Positions 10,684-21,973 of a DNA stretch of 64,000 nt are shown piece by piece (positions within the stretch are counted from its first letter, which is position 1; each line of letters begins with the position of its first letter). The stretch is from positions 11,501,038-11,565,037 of the forward strand of contig OX375875.1 of assembly GCA_947359465.1 (NCBI GenBank), read 5' to 3'. The stretch is from Metellina segmentata. Its lineage: Eukaryota > Arthropoda > Arachnida > Araneae > Tetragnathidae. The position numbers were made by a program, and so were the translations under genes. Under the pieces are notes generated by a model. It was not told the DNA's origin. It searched no databases and saw nothing but the letters and a program-made list of their open reading frames with translations.

Positions 10684-10862
10684 AGTTTTTTTGTTTGCGT
10701 AATATTTTTTATTACTGTTTATATGTATTTTTTATTAAAACACGACATCATACGTATCTAGAGCAAGCTGTGCATGAAATGTTTCTTAACTGCTGTTTGA
10801 AATTGTTCAAGGTAAATGCAATAAATATGAAGTGAATTTTTTTAGAAATTATTCATTTCGAA

Positions 10863-10944
10863 AACGAGGTGGCCGAGTGGTTAAGGCGATGGACTGCTTA
10901 TCCATTGGGCTCTGCTCGCGTGGGTTCGAATTCCATCCTCGTCG
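10863..10944 (+). tRNA. tRNA-Ser(GCT), subfamily C
   Basis: A1, T37, T54, T70. Confidence 0.65.
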
Positions 10945-11123
10945 AGTTTTTTTGTTTGCGTCATATTTTTTATTACTGTTTATAAGCATTTTTTATTAAA
11001 ACACGTCATCCTACGTATCTAGAGCAAGCTGTGCATGTAATATTTCTTAACTGCTGTTTGAAATTGTTCAAGGTATATGCAATAAATATAAAGAAAATTT
11101 TTTTAGAAATTAGTCATTTCGAA

Positions 11124-11205
11124 GACGAGGTGGCCGAGAGGTTTTGGCGATGGACTGCTAATCCATTGGGCTCTGCCCACGTGGGTTCGAATCCCATCCT
11201 CGTTG
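11124..11205 (+). tRNA. tRNA-Ser(GCT), subfamily E
   Basis: A16, T21 and T22 in the D loop, A56, T81. Confidence 0.72.
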
Positions 11206-11383
11206 AGTTTTTTTATTTGCGTAATATTTTTATTACTGTTTATATGCATTTTTTATTATAACACGACATCCTACGTATCTAGAGCAAGCTGTGCATGTAA
11301 TGATTCTTAACTGCTGTTTGAAGTTGTTCAAGGTAAATGCAATAAATATGAAGTGAATTTTTTTAGAAATTAGTCATTTCGAA

Positions 11384-11465
11384 GACGAGGTGGCCGAGTG
11401 GTTAAGGCGATGAACTGCTAATCCATTGGGCTCTGCCCACGTGGGTTCGAATCCCATCCTCGTCG
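11384..11465 (+). tRNA. tRNA-Ser(GCT)
   Basis: A30 and A56, as in the copy at 7,956. Confidence 0.72.
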
Positions 11466-11638
11466 AGTTTTTTTTTTCCGTAATATTTTTTATTACTGTT
11501 TATATGCATTTTTTATTAAAACATCCTACGTATCTAGAGCAAGCTGTGCATGCAATGTTTCTTAACTGCTGTTAGAAATTGTTCAAGGTATATGAAATAA
11601 ATATAAAGAAAATTTTTTTAGAAATTATTCATTTCGAA

Positions 11639-11720
11639 AACGAGGTGGCCGAGTGGTTAAGGCGATGGACTGCTAATCCATTGGGCTCTGCCCGCGTAGG
11701 TTCGAATCCCATCCTCGTCG
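11639..11720 (+). tRNA. tRNA-Ser(GCT)
   Basis: A1 and A60; normal anticodon stem, unlike its duplicate at 8,211. Confidence 0.67.
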
Positions 11721-11898
11721 AGTTTTTTTATTTGCGTAATATATTTATTACTGTTTATATGCATTTTTTATTAAAACACGACATTATATTTACGTAGAGC
11801 AAGCTGTGCGTGCAATGTTTCTTAACTGCTGTTTGAAATTGTTCAAGGTATATGAAATAAATATGAAGAAAATTTTTTTAGAAATTATTCATTTCGAA

Positions 11899-11980
11899 AA
11901 CGAGGTGGCCGAGTGGTTAAGGCGATGGACTGCTAATCCATTGGGCTCTGCTCGCGTGGGTTCGAATTCCATCCTCGTCG
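11899..11980 (+). tRNA. tRNA-Ser(GCT)
   Basis: A1, T54, T70 with A37. Confidence 0.7.
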
Positions 11981-12160
11981 AGTTTTTTTGTTTGCGTCAT
12001 ATTTTTTATTACTGTTTATAAGCATTTTTTTATTAAAACACGACATCCTACGTATCTAGAGCAAGCTGTGCATGTAATATTTCTTAACTGCTGTTTGAAA
12101 TTGTTCAAGGTATATAGAATAAATATGAAGAAATTTTTTTTAGAAATTAGTCGCTGCGAA

Positions 12161-12242
12161 GACGAGGTGGCCGAGCGGCTAAGGCGATGGACTGCTAATC
12201 CGTTGGGCTCTGCCCGCGTTGGTTCGGATCCCATCCTCGTCG
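12161..12242 (+). tRNA. tRNA-Ser(GCT), subfamily F
   Basis: C19, G42, T60, G67. Confidence 0.6.
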
Positions 12243-12421
12243 AGTTTTTTTATTTGCGTAATATTTTTTATTACTGTTTATAAGCATTTATTATTAAAAC
12301 ACGACATCCTACGTATCTAGAGCAATCTGTGCATGTAATGTGCCTTAACTGCTGTTTGAAATTGTTCAAGGTAAATGCAATAAATATGAAGAAAATTTTT
12401 TTAGAAATTGTTCATTTCGTA

Positions 12422-12503
12422 GACGAGGTGGCCGAGTGCTTAAGGCGGTGGACTGCTAATCCATTGGGCTCTGCCCGCGTGGGTTCGAATCACATTCTCG
12501 TCG
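12422..12503 (+). tRNA. tRNA-Ser(GCT), D-loop mutant
   Basis: C18 replaces one of the conserved D-loop G pair; G27, A71, T75. Its duplicate at 8,994 keeps G18. Confidence 0.55.
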
Positions 12504-12682
12504 ACTTTTTTTGTTTGCGTAATATTTTTTATTACTGTTTATAAGCATTTTTTATTAAAACACGACATCATATTTACGTAGAGCAAGCTGTGTATGCATT
12601 GTTTCTTAACTGCTGTTTGAAATTGTAGAAGGTAAATGAAATAAATATGAAGAACTTTTTTTTAGAAATTAGTCATTTCGAA

Positions 12683-12764
12683 GATGAGGTGGCCGAGTGG
12701 TTAAGGCGATGGACTGCTAATCCATTGGTTTATGCCCGAGTGGGTTCGAATCACATTCTCGTCG
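12683..12764 (+). tRNA. tRNA-Ser(GCT), weak variable arm
   Basis: Duplicate of the copy at 9,255: T3, eroded variable-arm stem, A71, T75. Confidence 0.58.
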
Positions 12765-12943
12765 ACTATTTTTGTTTGCGTAATATTTTTTATTACTGTT
12801 TATAAGCATTTTTTATTAAAACACGTCATCCTACGTATCTAGAGCAAGCTGTGCGTGTAATGTTTCTTAACTGCTGTTTGAAATTGTTCAAGGTATATGA
12901 AATAAATATGAAGTAACTTTTTTTAGAAATTAGTCATTTCGAA

Positions 12944-13025
12944 GACGAGGTGGCTGAGCGGTTAAGGCGATGGACTGCTAATCCATTGGACTCTGCCCGC
13001 GTGGGTTCGAATCCCATCCTCGTCG
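12944..13025 (+). tRNA. tRNA-Ser(GCT)
   Basis: T12 wobble and A47; otherwise consensus. Confidence 0.8.
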
Positions 13026-13203
13026 AGTTTTTTTATTTGCGTAATATTTTTATTACAGTTTATATGTATTTTTTATTTAAACACGACATCCTACGTATCT
13101 AGAGCAAGCTGTTCATGTATTGTTTCTTAACTGCTGTTTGAAATTATTCAAGGTAAATGCAATAAATATGAAGAAAATTTTTTTAGAAATTACGCATTTC
13201 GAA

Positions 13204-13285
13204 GACTAGGTGGACGATTGGTTAAGGCGATGGACTGCTAATCCATTGGGCTCTGCCCGCGTGGGTTCGAATCCCATCCTCGTCG
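13204..13285 (+). tRNA. tRNA-Ser(GCT), damaged D stem
   Basis: T4 opposite C78, A11 opposite G24, T15. Anticodon, variable and T arms are consensus. Confidence 0.58.
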
Positions 13286-13464
13286 AGTTTTTTTACTTGC
13301 GTAATATTTTTTATTACTGTTTATATGCATTTTTTATTAAAACAAAACATCCTACGTATCTAGAGCAAGCTGTGCATGTAATGTTTCTTAACTGCTGTTT
13401 GAAATTGTTCAAGGTATATGCAATAAATATGAAGTACATTTTTTTTTAAATTAGTTAGTTGGAA

Positions 13465-13546
13465 GACGAGGTGGCCGAGCGGTTAAGACGATGGACTGCT
13501 AATCCGTTGGGCTCTGCCCGCGTGGGTTCGAATCCCATCCTCGTCG
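13465..13546 (+). tRNA. tRNA-Ser(GCT)
   Basis: A24 weakens the D stem; G42 wobble. Lies at the left junction of the 8.69-kb duplication. Confidence 0.72.
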
Positions 13547-13724
13547 AGTTTTTTTATTTGCGTTATATTTTTATTACTGTTTATATGCAATTTTTATTAA
13601 AACACGACATCATATTTATGTAGAGTAAGCTGTGTATGCATTTTTTCTTAACTGCTGTTTGAAATTGTAGAAGGTAAATGCAATAAATATGAAGCACTTT
13701 TTTTTAGAAATTAATTATTTCGAA

Positions 13725-13806
13725 GACGAGGGGGCCAAGTGGTTAAGCCGATTTACTGCTAATCTATTGGGCTCTGACCCCGTGGGTTCGAATCCCATCC
13801 TCGTCG
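13725..13806 (+). tRNA. tRNA-Ser(GCT)-like, subfamily B
   Basis: B form with C24 in place of A24 and T41 in the anticodon stem. Confidence 0.52.
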
Positions 13807-13985
13807 AGTATTTTTGTTTGCGTAATATTTTTTATTACTGTTTATATGTATTTTTTATTAAAACACGACATCATACGTATCTAGAGCAAGCTGTGCATGT
13901 AATATTTCTTAACTGCTGTTTGAAATTGTTCAAGGTAAATGCAATAAATATTAAGTGAATTTTTTTAGAAATCAGTTATTTCGAA

Positions 13986-14067
13986 GACGAGGTGGCCAAG
14001 TGATTAAGCCGATTTACTGCTAATCCATTGGGCTCTGACCCCGTGGGTTCGAATCCCATCCTCGACG
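13986..14067 (+). tRNA. tRNA-Ser(GCT)-like, subfamily B
   Basis: B form with T8, A18, C24; A80 opposite A2 in the acceptor. Last gene before the hAT-like element. Confidence 0.48.
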
Positions 14068-14159
14068 AGTTTTTTTGTTTGCGTAATATTTATTATTACT
14101 GTTTATATGTATTTTTTATTAAAACACGACATCCTACGTATCTAGAGCAAGCTGTGCAT

Positions 14160-17100
14160 TAGGGTTGAGCGAAAAACACGAATTTCTGAAATTTAAAACG
14201 CCTTTGGTGGGAATAGTTGGGGACTACCATGCTTATTAACAGTACAAAATATGAGCTAAATCAATTAATATCTTCAGGTGCCCAAATCACTTTGAAATTT
14301 CGAAATTTTGCCAATTTTTTGACAAAAATAATAATAACGCATTAAAAAAAAATTAATACATCTTATTTAAAGCCATATGTGGATGAAATGAACATCCCTG
14401 CGTGTAAAAAAAAAGTTTTACACTTAACATTGTCCCGGAAAATAAAAAATTTCCCCTTTTTCTAGAGCGCCATCACTCGCGTCTCCACTCCTCTCAATAG
14501 ACTCATCTTTGCAACCACGCGTTTACACAGGCGCTTCCCCTTGCAGCTATTCGCTTTTTTTTTAATTATTAAAAAAACCCAGAACTTAGCACGAGGAGAT
14601 GGCTGCATATCGAGTCCCCCTCCCCTGCTTATATTTACTTATTTTAGATATTTTTATATAGAAATTTTAATCTTTAAGTTCAGTTTTGTTTGGGTTTGGT
14701 TTGTTTTGTTTGTTAAGGATACACGGTTCTGTGAATTAGTCGAAATGCCTAGGACACGATCAGTAGATGTATGTCCCGTGTTTGGAATGGCTGAAATAAT
14801 GAAGCCTAACACACTTCCAACATATGCAGATTTATGAAGTATTATCTTTACATACAGAAAGATTGTAAAAGAGATGCTAGTATGTGGCTGATGGATGTTC
14901 AATTTTAATTAAAGAGTTCAAAGGATTATGGGGGAAAAGTTCGATTCGAACTGTAATAAACCAACAAATAATATATATGCTGAAAAAATACCTTAAAGCG
15001 TATAAAAATATTAAGAAACTATTAAAAAATACTGGCAAACTATATTTCTCGAAAGGTTGTGTCCTTCAGGGAATCAGCAGAAAAAAAAATCTATTTGATA
15101 TTAACATATGTAAATGTAAGAACTTTCTCAGTTGTACTTTCAAAATTAAAGTACCTACTGCTGACTTTTTTTTTAACAGATCAAAGGACATTTCAAAAAA
15201 TGGTCATTGGAAATTTTGGCATTAAAACCAGCAGAATGCTTGAAAAAAAGATTGCAGCGCAATAGAAATAGAATCAGAGAGCCAAAACGTTCAGCTCAAA
15301 GATTGTAAAGGAAAAAAAATCCAAAATCCCTCGCTCTCTACTACGGGAGCTACTTTGAGTTTTAATTTGCTTAAGTATTCTAATGACACTATAAACACAG
15401 TCATTGATAATAATTCTTCTTCAACTTCACAAACGAGAACTAAAATTCCAAATGTAGCTCAGGCTTGTGACAGAACTGGTGTTTCCGATAGATCAGCAGC
15501 AATTCTAATAAATGCTGCTTTGAAGGATATGGGAAAAATTGCCAATATGATTCTTAAAACATAGTTGATAGTAGTAAAATTAGAAGAGAAAGGACAAAGA
15601 CTCGCAGCTACCTGAAAAGGAAAAATGAGGAAACTACCTCCTTATCAGAATATGGAATATACTTCGATGAGCGAAAGGATTAAACTTTAGTAATGATTAA
15701 AGAAAGAGAAAGGATTTCTAGAAAGACGGTAACAGAAGAACATATCGTTCTAATACAAGAACCAGGATCAAAATATATGGGACGTGTCACTCCTACAACT
15801 GACTCTTATCAAAATATTAAAACAAATATTTTAACTTTTTTGGAGAAAAATATAGATTTTTCTAAGATGCAAGTGGTTGGTTGTGATGGTACAGTGGTAA
15901 GTACTTGAAAAATGGAGTCATTCGACATATCGAGCTCTTTTTAGGATGTCCTGTGCATTGGTTTATTTGTTTATTACATACAATTGAGCTACCCAGCTAC
16001 CTTTACGTCATTTGTTGCAACATTTAGAAGGGAAAACCACAGGACCAAAAGGATACAACGGAAAAATTGGAAAAATGTTTGAATCTTGTGAAAAATTGCC
16101 TTTGACAAACTTTGAAAAGATATAAGTAACTTTGCCAGATATTGTCCTACAGGATCTTATCACTGTTCAACGATACATTTACGAAATGTGCACAGGTATA
16201 TCAAATAAATATATTCCATTAAGCTTGTCACAAAAAAATCCAGGAAAATTGAATCATTCCAGATGGTTGACCACGACAAATATAATTTTAAGGTTATATG
16301 TTTCAACAGAAGATCCAACCCATAACTTGAAAATATTAACAGAGTGTGTTGTAAAGGTACACTCATATGTGTGGTTTAAAATTAAAAGTCAGTCATCATG
16401 TCGGTAAGGGAATTCCTAATTTTTTCCATATTTTAAATAAATCGAGATTTTAGCCTGAGGATATAAAAATTGTTGTAGATAAGAAATGCTTATTATGCCC
16501 ATCCAGAAAATATTATTTTGGCAATGTTAGCTGATGATAGAAAACACGTCAGAGAATTGAGCCTCAGAAAAATTTAAATTTGAGACAAAAAAAAATAAAG
16601 TCAAAAAGAATATTCGAGAGTTCAAAATTCCCAAGTTAAACTTCGAAGCAGACGATTACATGAATTTAATTGAATGGCAATCAGATTCCATTACAGATCC
16701 ACCACTTACAGTATCTCTTTCTGATGATCAACTCAAGTCTATGATTCTAGACGTTCCAACCAATAGTAATATGTTTAATTTTCCATGCCATTCACAAGCA
16801 GTAGAACGTTGCGTTAAATTAGTAACTGAAGCATATAGTACAGTATGTTGTACAAAAGCACGAGATGGATTTATTCGGTCAAGAATTGCTTCCAGACTTG
16901 CTTTACAAAGATTTGAAACCAAAATCCAATATCAACCACTTTTAAGCTGAACCACTTGCCACTAACTTCAGTTTAATTTTTTAGGGTAAGCTAGTTACTT
17001 AAATTGAAATTTTTAGTGGGGGGGGGGGGTTGGAACTCGATATGCTGCCACCTCCTCGTGCTGAGTTCTGGGTTGTTTTCATAATGCAAAAACAGCGAAG

Positions 17101-17490
17101 GTCTACAAGGAGAAGCGCCCGTGTAAACGCGTGGTCGCAATGATGAGTCTATTGAGAGGAGTGGAGACGCGCGTGATGGCGCTCTAAAAAAAGGGGAATT
17201 TTTTTATTTTCTGGGATAATGTTAAGTGTAAAACTTTTTTTTTTACAAGCAGGGAAGTTCATTTCACCCACCCATGGCTTTAAATAAGATGCATTTAATT
17301 GTTTTAAATGCGTTATTATTATTTTTCTGAAAAAATTGGCAAAATTTCGAAATTTCAAAGTGATTTGGGCACCTGAAGCTTTTAATTGATTTAGCTCATA
17401 TTTTGTACTGTTAATAAGCATGGTAGTCCCCAACTATTCCCACCATAGGCGTTTTCAATTTCCGAAATTCGTGTTTTTCGCTCCACCCTA
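14160..17490 (+). mobile_element. hAT-like (8-bp TSD) DNA transposon, complete, copy 1
   Basis: The element begins TAGGGTTGAGCGAAAAACAC and ends with the reverse complement of TAGGGTGGAGCGAAAAACAC, so the termini are inverted repeats. Inverted similarity continues for about 470 bp (left to about 14,627; right from about 17,022), with a G-run at about 17,017-17,030 just inside. The flanks are an 8-bp direct repeat CTGTGCAT (14,152-14,159 and 17,491-17,498) that is single in uninterrupted spacers, which fixes both ends exactly. An 8-bp duplication and TAGGG termini suit hAT; P elements also make 8-bp duplications. The interior holds one decayed protein gene on the + strand and nothing else I recognise. 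Confidence 0.88.
14745..16950 (+). pseudogene. Broken transposon protein gene, copy 1
   Basis: Successive + strand open pieces in changing frames look like one protein broken by frameshifts and stops: a start MPRTRSVDVCPVFGMAEIMK at 14,745; a segment with LFDINICKCKNF near 15,090-15,130; LTDQRTFQKMVIG near 15,170-15,220; VVGCDGTVVST ending at 15,908; HSRWLTTTNIILRLY near 16,255-16,300; and a C-terminal part with NFPCHSQAVERCVKLVTEA, ending at TGA 16,948-16,950. From memory this resembles a large family of unnamed multi-copy proteins in arthropod genomes, which suits a transposon protein; I could not search. No catalytic triad was identified. It cannot encode a full protein as it stands. Confidence 0.7.
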
Positions 17491-17585
17491 CTGTGCATGT
17501 AATGTTTCTTAACTGCTGTTTGAAATTGTTCAAAGTAATTGCAATAAATATGAAGTAAATTTTTTTAGAAATTAGTCGTTTCGAA

Positions 17586-17667
17586 GACGAGTTGGCCGAG
17601 CGGTTAAGGCGATGGACTGCTAATCCATTGAGATCTGCCCGCGTGGGTTCGAATCCCGTCCTCGTAG
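17586..17667 (+). tRNA. tRNA-Ser(GCT), acceptor damaged
   Basis: T7 and A81 break the acceptor at both ends; variable arm altered to TTGAGATCTGCCCG; G73. Confidence 0.55.
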
Positions 17668-17846
17668 AGTTTTTTTATTTGCGTAATATATTTTATTAAA
17701 GTTTATATGTATTTTTTATTAAAACATGACATCCTACGTATCTAGAGCAAGCTGTGCATGTAATGTTTCTTAACTGCAGTTTGAAATTGTTCAACGTAAA
17801 TGCAATAAATATGAAGAACATTTTTTTAGAAATTACTCATTTCGAA

Positions 17847-17928
17847 GACGAGGTGGCCGAGTGGTTAAGGCGATGGACTGCTAATAAATTGGGCTCTGCC
17901 CGCGTGGGTTCGAATCCCATCCTCGACA
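17847..17928 (+). tRNA. tRNA-Ser(GCT)-like, anticodon stem broken
   Basis: AAA at 40-42 unpairs the anticodon stem; A80; discriminator A. Confidence 0.5.
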
Positions 17929-18107
17929 AGTTTTTTTTTTGCGTAATATTTTTTATTACTGTTTATAAGCATTTTTTTATTAAAACACGACATTTTACTT
18001 ATCTAGAGCAAGCTGTGCATGTAATGTTTCTTAACTGCAGTTTGAAATAGTTCAACGTAAATGCAATAAATATGATGAACATTTTTTTAGAAAGTACTCA
18101 TTTCGAA

Positions 18108-18189
18108 GATGAGGTGGCCGAGTGGTTAAGGCGATGGACTGCTAATCCATTGGGCTCTGCCCGCGTGGGTTCGAATCCCATCCTCGTCG
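18108..18189 (+). tRNA. tRNA-Ser(GCT), near consensus
   Basis: Only T3 (wobble with G79). All arms pair. The Helitron is inserted 28 bp past its end. Confidence 0.9.
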
Positions 18190-18217
18190 AGTTTTTTTAC
18201 TTGCGTAATATTTTTTA

Positions 18218-18861
18218 CTAGGGGGCCCGCCCCCTGCTCGCTAACTCTCGCCAACCGAGGAGGATTGCTTCGCAATTCTCATTGGTTCGCTGCGTGAACC
18301 TATGCTCGCTTCGCTCGCATCAATGAAGACACGTGTCCTAGCAGAAGGGATTGATTACAAAATATATTCAAAAAAAATATTTTTTTAATCTAAATTTGTT
18401 CTATTACATAAAAATATATATACAGTACCTCTGGAATCAGAATTTAAATGAAAACTTTGAGTAAATTTTTACTCGCAATGTGAGCGCTGCTTTGGAAATT
18501 GAATACCCAGCATGTTGTTTGTGTGTACATTTCCCCAGTACTCCAGCCACCCATACACTTTCTGACTTAGTTTGTTGTCGAAAGTTGTAGTGCACGCGTC
18601 TTGTTGTACTATAATTGTTAGCCTTGAAAAGGACCGTTTTTTAAATAGACCTGAAAAGATCCTCCGCTTTCTTAGATTTCTATTACAAACCGCAACAGCT
18701 CGTCTAAAATTCATTTTTTTCAATAAAGTTTCATCCGATAACGCTATAGATTCAAATGAGGCGCGAGGCTCCTAGTAAACAAACAACCACACAATGTTGC
18801 CAAAACGCGGTAACAAATAACGTATTTTTTGCGTGCCACGTAAGAGAAATATATATATAGA
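18218..18861 (-). mobile_element. Non-autonomous Helitron, copy 1
   Basis: Read on the minus strand the element starts TCTATATATATATTTCTC and ends CTAG, with a hairpin GGGGGC-GG-GCCCCC directly before the TAG. Comparison with uninterrupted spacers (TTTTTTATTACTG) shows exact insertion between A and T with no target duplication. These are Helitron hallmarks: 5' TC, 3' hairpin plus CTRR, A^T target. At 644 bp it has no room for a Rep/helicase. A minus-strand 84-codon frame (18,469-18,723) is present in all four copies, but I see no known domain; it may be captured sequence or chance. Confidence 0.88.
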
Positions 18862-19011
18862 TTACTGTTTATATGCATTTTTTATTAAAACAAAACATCC
18901 TACGTATCTAGAGCAAGCTGTGCATGTAATGTTTCTTAACTGCTGTTTGAAATTGTTCAAGGTATATGCAATAAATATGAAGTAAATTTTTTAGAAATTA
19001 GTCATTGCGAA

Positions 19012-19093
19012 GACGAGGAGGCCGAGCGGTTAAGGCGATGGACTGCTAATCCATTGGGCTCTGCCCACGTGGGTTCGAATCCCATCCTAGTTG
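19012..19093 (+). tRNA. tRNA-Ser(GCT)
   Basis: A8, A56; A78 opposite G4 breaks the acceptor; T81. Confidence 0.62.
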
Positions 19094-19272
19094 AGTTTTT
19101 TTGTTTGCGTAATATTTTTTATAACTGTTTATATGCATTTTTTTATTAAAACAAAACATCCTACGTATCTAGAGCAAGCTGTGCATGTAATGTTTCTTAA
19201 CTGCTGTTTGAAATTGTTCAAGGTATATGCAATAAATATGAAGTAAATTTTTTAGAAATTAGTCATTGCGAA

Positions 19273-19353
19273 GACGAGGTGGCCGAGCGGTTAAGGCGAT
19301 GGACTGCTAATCCATTGGGCTCTTCCCACGTGGGTTCGAATCCCATCCTATTG
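19273..19353 (+). tRNA. tRNA-Ser(GCT), deleted acceptor
   Basis: 81 nt: a base is lost from the 3' acceptor strand (CCTATTG). Variable loop CTCTTCCCACG. Confidence 0.48.
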
Positions 19354-19532
19354 AGTTTTTTTGTTTGCGTAATATTTTTTATAACTGTTTATATGTATTT
19401 TTTATTAAAACACGACTTCATACGTATCTAGAGCAAGTTGTGCATGTAATGTTTCTTAACTGCTGTTTGAAATTGTTCAAGGTATATGCAATAAATATAA
19501 AGAAAATTTTTTTAGAAATTAGTCATTTCGAA

Positions 19533-19614
19533 GACGAGGTGGCCGAGAGGTTAAGGCGATGGACTGCTAATCCATTGGGCTCTGCCCGCGTGGGTTCGAA
19601 TCCCATTCTCGTCG
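19533..19614 (+). tRNA. tRNA-Ser(GCT)
   Basis: A16 in the D loop and T75 wobble; otherwise consensus. Confidence 0.82.
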
Positions 19615-19794
19615 AGTTTTTTTATTTGCGTAATATTTTTTATTACTGTTTATATGCATTTTTTTATTAAAACAAAACATCCTACGTATCTAGAGCAAGC
19701 TGTGCATGTAATGATTCGTAACTGCTGTTTGAAGTTGTTCAAGGTAAATGCAATAAATATGAAGTGAATTTTTTTAGAAATTAGTTATTCCGAA

Positions 19795-19876
19795 AACGAG
19801 GTGGCCGAGCGGTTAAGGCGATGGACTGCTAATCCATTGGTTTCTGCCCACGTGGGTTCGAATCCCATCCTCGTTG
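19795..19876 (+). tRNA. tRNA-Ser(GCT), A1-T81 acceptor
   Basis: A1 pairs with T81, replacing G-C on both strands. Variable arm TTGGTTTCTGCCCACG is weaker. Confidence 0.68.
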
Positions 19877-20053
19877 AGTTTTTTGTTTGCGAAATATTTT
19901 TATTACAGTTTATATGTATTTTTTATTAAAACACGACATCCTACGTATCTAGAGCAAGCTGTGCATGTATTGTTTCTTAACTGCTGTTTGAAATTGTTCA
20001 AGGTAAATGCAATAAATATGAAGAAAATTTTTTTAGAAATTGTTTATTTCGAA

Positions 20054-20135
20054 GACGAGGTGGCCGAGTGGTTAAGGCGATGAACTGCTAATCCATTGGG
20101 CGATGCCCGCGTGGGTTCGAATCCCATCCTCGTCG
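20054..20135 (+). tRNA. tRNA-Ser(GCT)
   Basis: A30; variable loop changed to GGGCGATGCCCG, with its stem kept. Confidence 0.7.
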
Positions 20136-20309
20136 AGTTTTTTTATTTGCGTAATATTTTTTATTACTGTTTATATGCATTTTTTATTAAAACATCCTAC
20201 GTATCTAGAGCAAGCTGTGCATGCAATGTTTCTTAACTGCTGTTTGAAATTGTTCAAGGTATATGAAATAAATATGAAGAAAATTTTTTTAGAAATTATT
20301 CATTTCGAA

Positions 20310-20391
20310 AACGAGGTGGCCGAGTGGTTAAGGCGATGGACTGCTAATCCATTGGGCTCTGCCCGGGTAGATTCGAATCCCATCCTCGTCG
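20310..20391 (+). tRNA. tRNA-Ser(GCT), T stem damaged
   Basis: A1 opposite C81; G57; A60 and A62 mismatched in the T stem. Confidence 0.58.
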
Positions 20392-20569
20392 AGTTTTTTT
20401 ATTTGCGTAATATTTTTATTACTGTTTATATGCATTTTTTATTATAACACGACATCCTACGTATCTAGAGCATGCTGTGCATGTAATGATTCTTAACTGC
20501 TGTTTGAAGTTGTTCAAGGTAAATGCAATAAATATGAAGTGAATTTTTTTAGAAATTAGTCATTTCGAA

Positions 20570-20651
20570 CACGTGGTGGCCGAGCGGTTTAGGCGATGGA
20601 CTGCTAATTCATTGGGCTCTGCCCGCGTGGGTTCGAATCTCATCCTCGTCG
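20570..20651 (+). tRNA. tRNA-Ser(GCT), acceptor damaged
   Basis: C1 and T5 unpaired; T21, T40, T71. Anticodon is GCT here, unlike the related copies at 43 and 1,629. Confidence 0.55.
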
Positions 20652-20848
20652 AGTATTTTTGTTTGCGTAATATTTTTATTACTGTTTATATGCATTTTTT
20701 ATTAAAACACGACATCATATTTATGTAGAGCAAGCTGTATTTATTCTTAACTGCTGTAACTGTATTGTTTCTTAACTGCTGTTTGAAATTGTAGAAGGTA
20801 AATGCAATAAATATGAAGAACTTTTTTTTAGAAATTAATTATTTCGAA

Positions 20849-20930
20849 GACGAGGGGGCCAAGTGGTTAAGACGATTTACTGCTAATCCATTGGGCTCTG
20901 ACCCCGTGGGTTCGAATCCCATCCTCGTCG
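20849..20930 (+). tRNA. tRNA-Ser(GCT)-like, subfamily B
   Basis: B form with A24. Confidence 0.55.
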
Positions 20931-21109
20931 AGTTTTTTTGTTTGCGTAATATTTTTTATTACTGTTTATATGTATTTTTTATTAAAACACGACATCATAC
21001 GTATCTAGAGCAAGCTGTGCATGAAATGTTTCTTAACTGCTGTTTGAAATTGTTCAAGGTAAATGCAATAAATATGAAGTGAATTTTTTTAGAAATTATT
21101 CATTTCGAA

Positions 21110-21191
21110 AACGAGGTGGCCGAGTGGTTAAGGCGATGGACTGCTTATCCATTGGGCTCTGCTCGCGTGGGTTCGAATTCCATCCTCGTCG
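21110..21191 (+). tRNA. tRNA-Ser(GCT), subfamily C
   Basis: A1, T37, T54, T70. Confidence 0.65.
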
Positions 21192-21370
21192 AGTTTTTTT
21201 GTTTGCGTCATATTTTTTATTACTGTTTATAAGCATTTTTTATTAAAACACGTCATCCTACGTATCTAGCGCAAGCTGTGCATGTAATATTTCTTAACTG
21301 CTGTTTGAAATTGTTCAAGGTATATGCAATAAATATAAAGAAAATTTTTTTAGAAATTAGTCATTTCGAA

Positions 21371-21452
21371 GACGAGGTGGCCGAGAGGTTATGGCGATGG
21401 ACTGCTAATCCATTGGGCTCTGCCCACGTGGGTTCGAATCCCATCCTCGTTG
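21371..21452 (+). tRNA. tRNA-Ser(GCT), subfamily E
   Basis: A16, T22, A56, T81. Confidence 0.75.
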
Positions 21453-21630
21453 AGTTTTTTTATTTGCGTAATATTTTTATTACTGTTTATATGCATTTTT
21501 TATTATAACACGACATCCTACGTATCTAGAGCAAGCTGTGCATGTAATGATTCTTAACTGCTGTTTGAAGTTGTTCAAGGTAAATGCAATAAATATGAAG
21601 TGAATTTTTTTAGAAATTAGTCATTTCGAA

Positions 21631-21712
21631 GACGAGGTGGCCAAGCGGTTTAGGCGATGGACTGCTAATCCATTGGGCTCTGCCCGCGTGGGTTCGAATC
21701 TCATCCTCGTCG
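21631..21712 (+). tRNA. tRNA-Ser(GCT), subfamily D
   Basis: A13, T21, T71; stems pair. Confidence 0.78.
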
Positions 21713-21891
21713 AGTATTTTTGTTTGCGTAATATTTTTTATTACGGTTTATATGCATTTTTAATTAAAACAAAACATCCTACGTATCTAGAGCAAGCTGT
21801 GAGTGTAATGATTCGTAACTGCTGTTTGAAGTTGTTCAAGGTAAATGCAATAAATATGAAGAGAATTTTTTTACAAATTAGTTATTTCGAA

Positions 21892-21973
21892 TACGAGGTG
21901 GCCGAGCGGTTAAGGCGATGGACTGCTAATCCATTGGGCTCTGCCCGCGTGGGTTCGAATCTCATTCTCGTCG
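21892..21973 (+). tRNA. tRNA-Ser(GCT)
   Basis: T1 opposite C81; T71 and T75 wobbles. Confidence 0.7.

Larger units (their letters stand above)
10180..12913 (+). repeat. Higher-order repeat, offset 3,428 bp, right copy
   Basis: Mirrors 6,753-9,485. After it the next gene matches 9,777 rather than 9,516, so one unit is missing from this copy. Confidence 0.82.

Noticed and set aside
15150..15180. Spliceosomal intron in the transposon gene (a T-rich tract then AACAG near 15,178)
   Set aside because: The only nearby GT donor that would help is about 30 bp upstream, too short for a normal intron; a frameshift explains the change of frame more simply.
17149..17433. Minus-strand 94-codon frame in the right end of the transposon, also at 25,838 and 39,060
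   Set aside because: It lies wholly in the terminal inverted repeat and is a by-product of its composition; the left inverted repeat does not keep the frame.
18469..18723. 84-codon minus-strand frame inside the Helitron as a captured gene
   Set aside because: It is open in all four copies, but those copies are recent duplicates, so openness carries no weight. No domain is recognisable.
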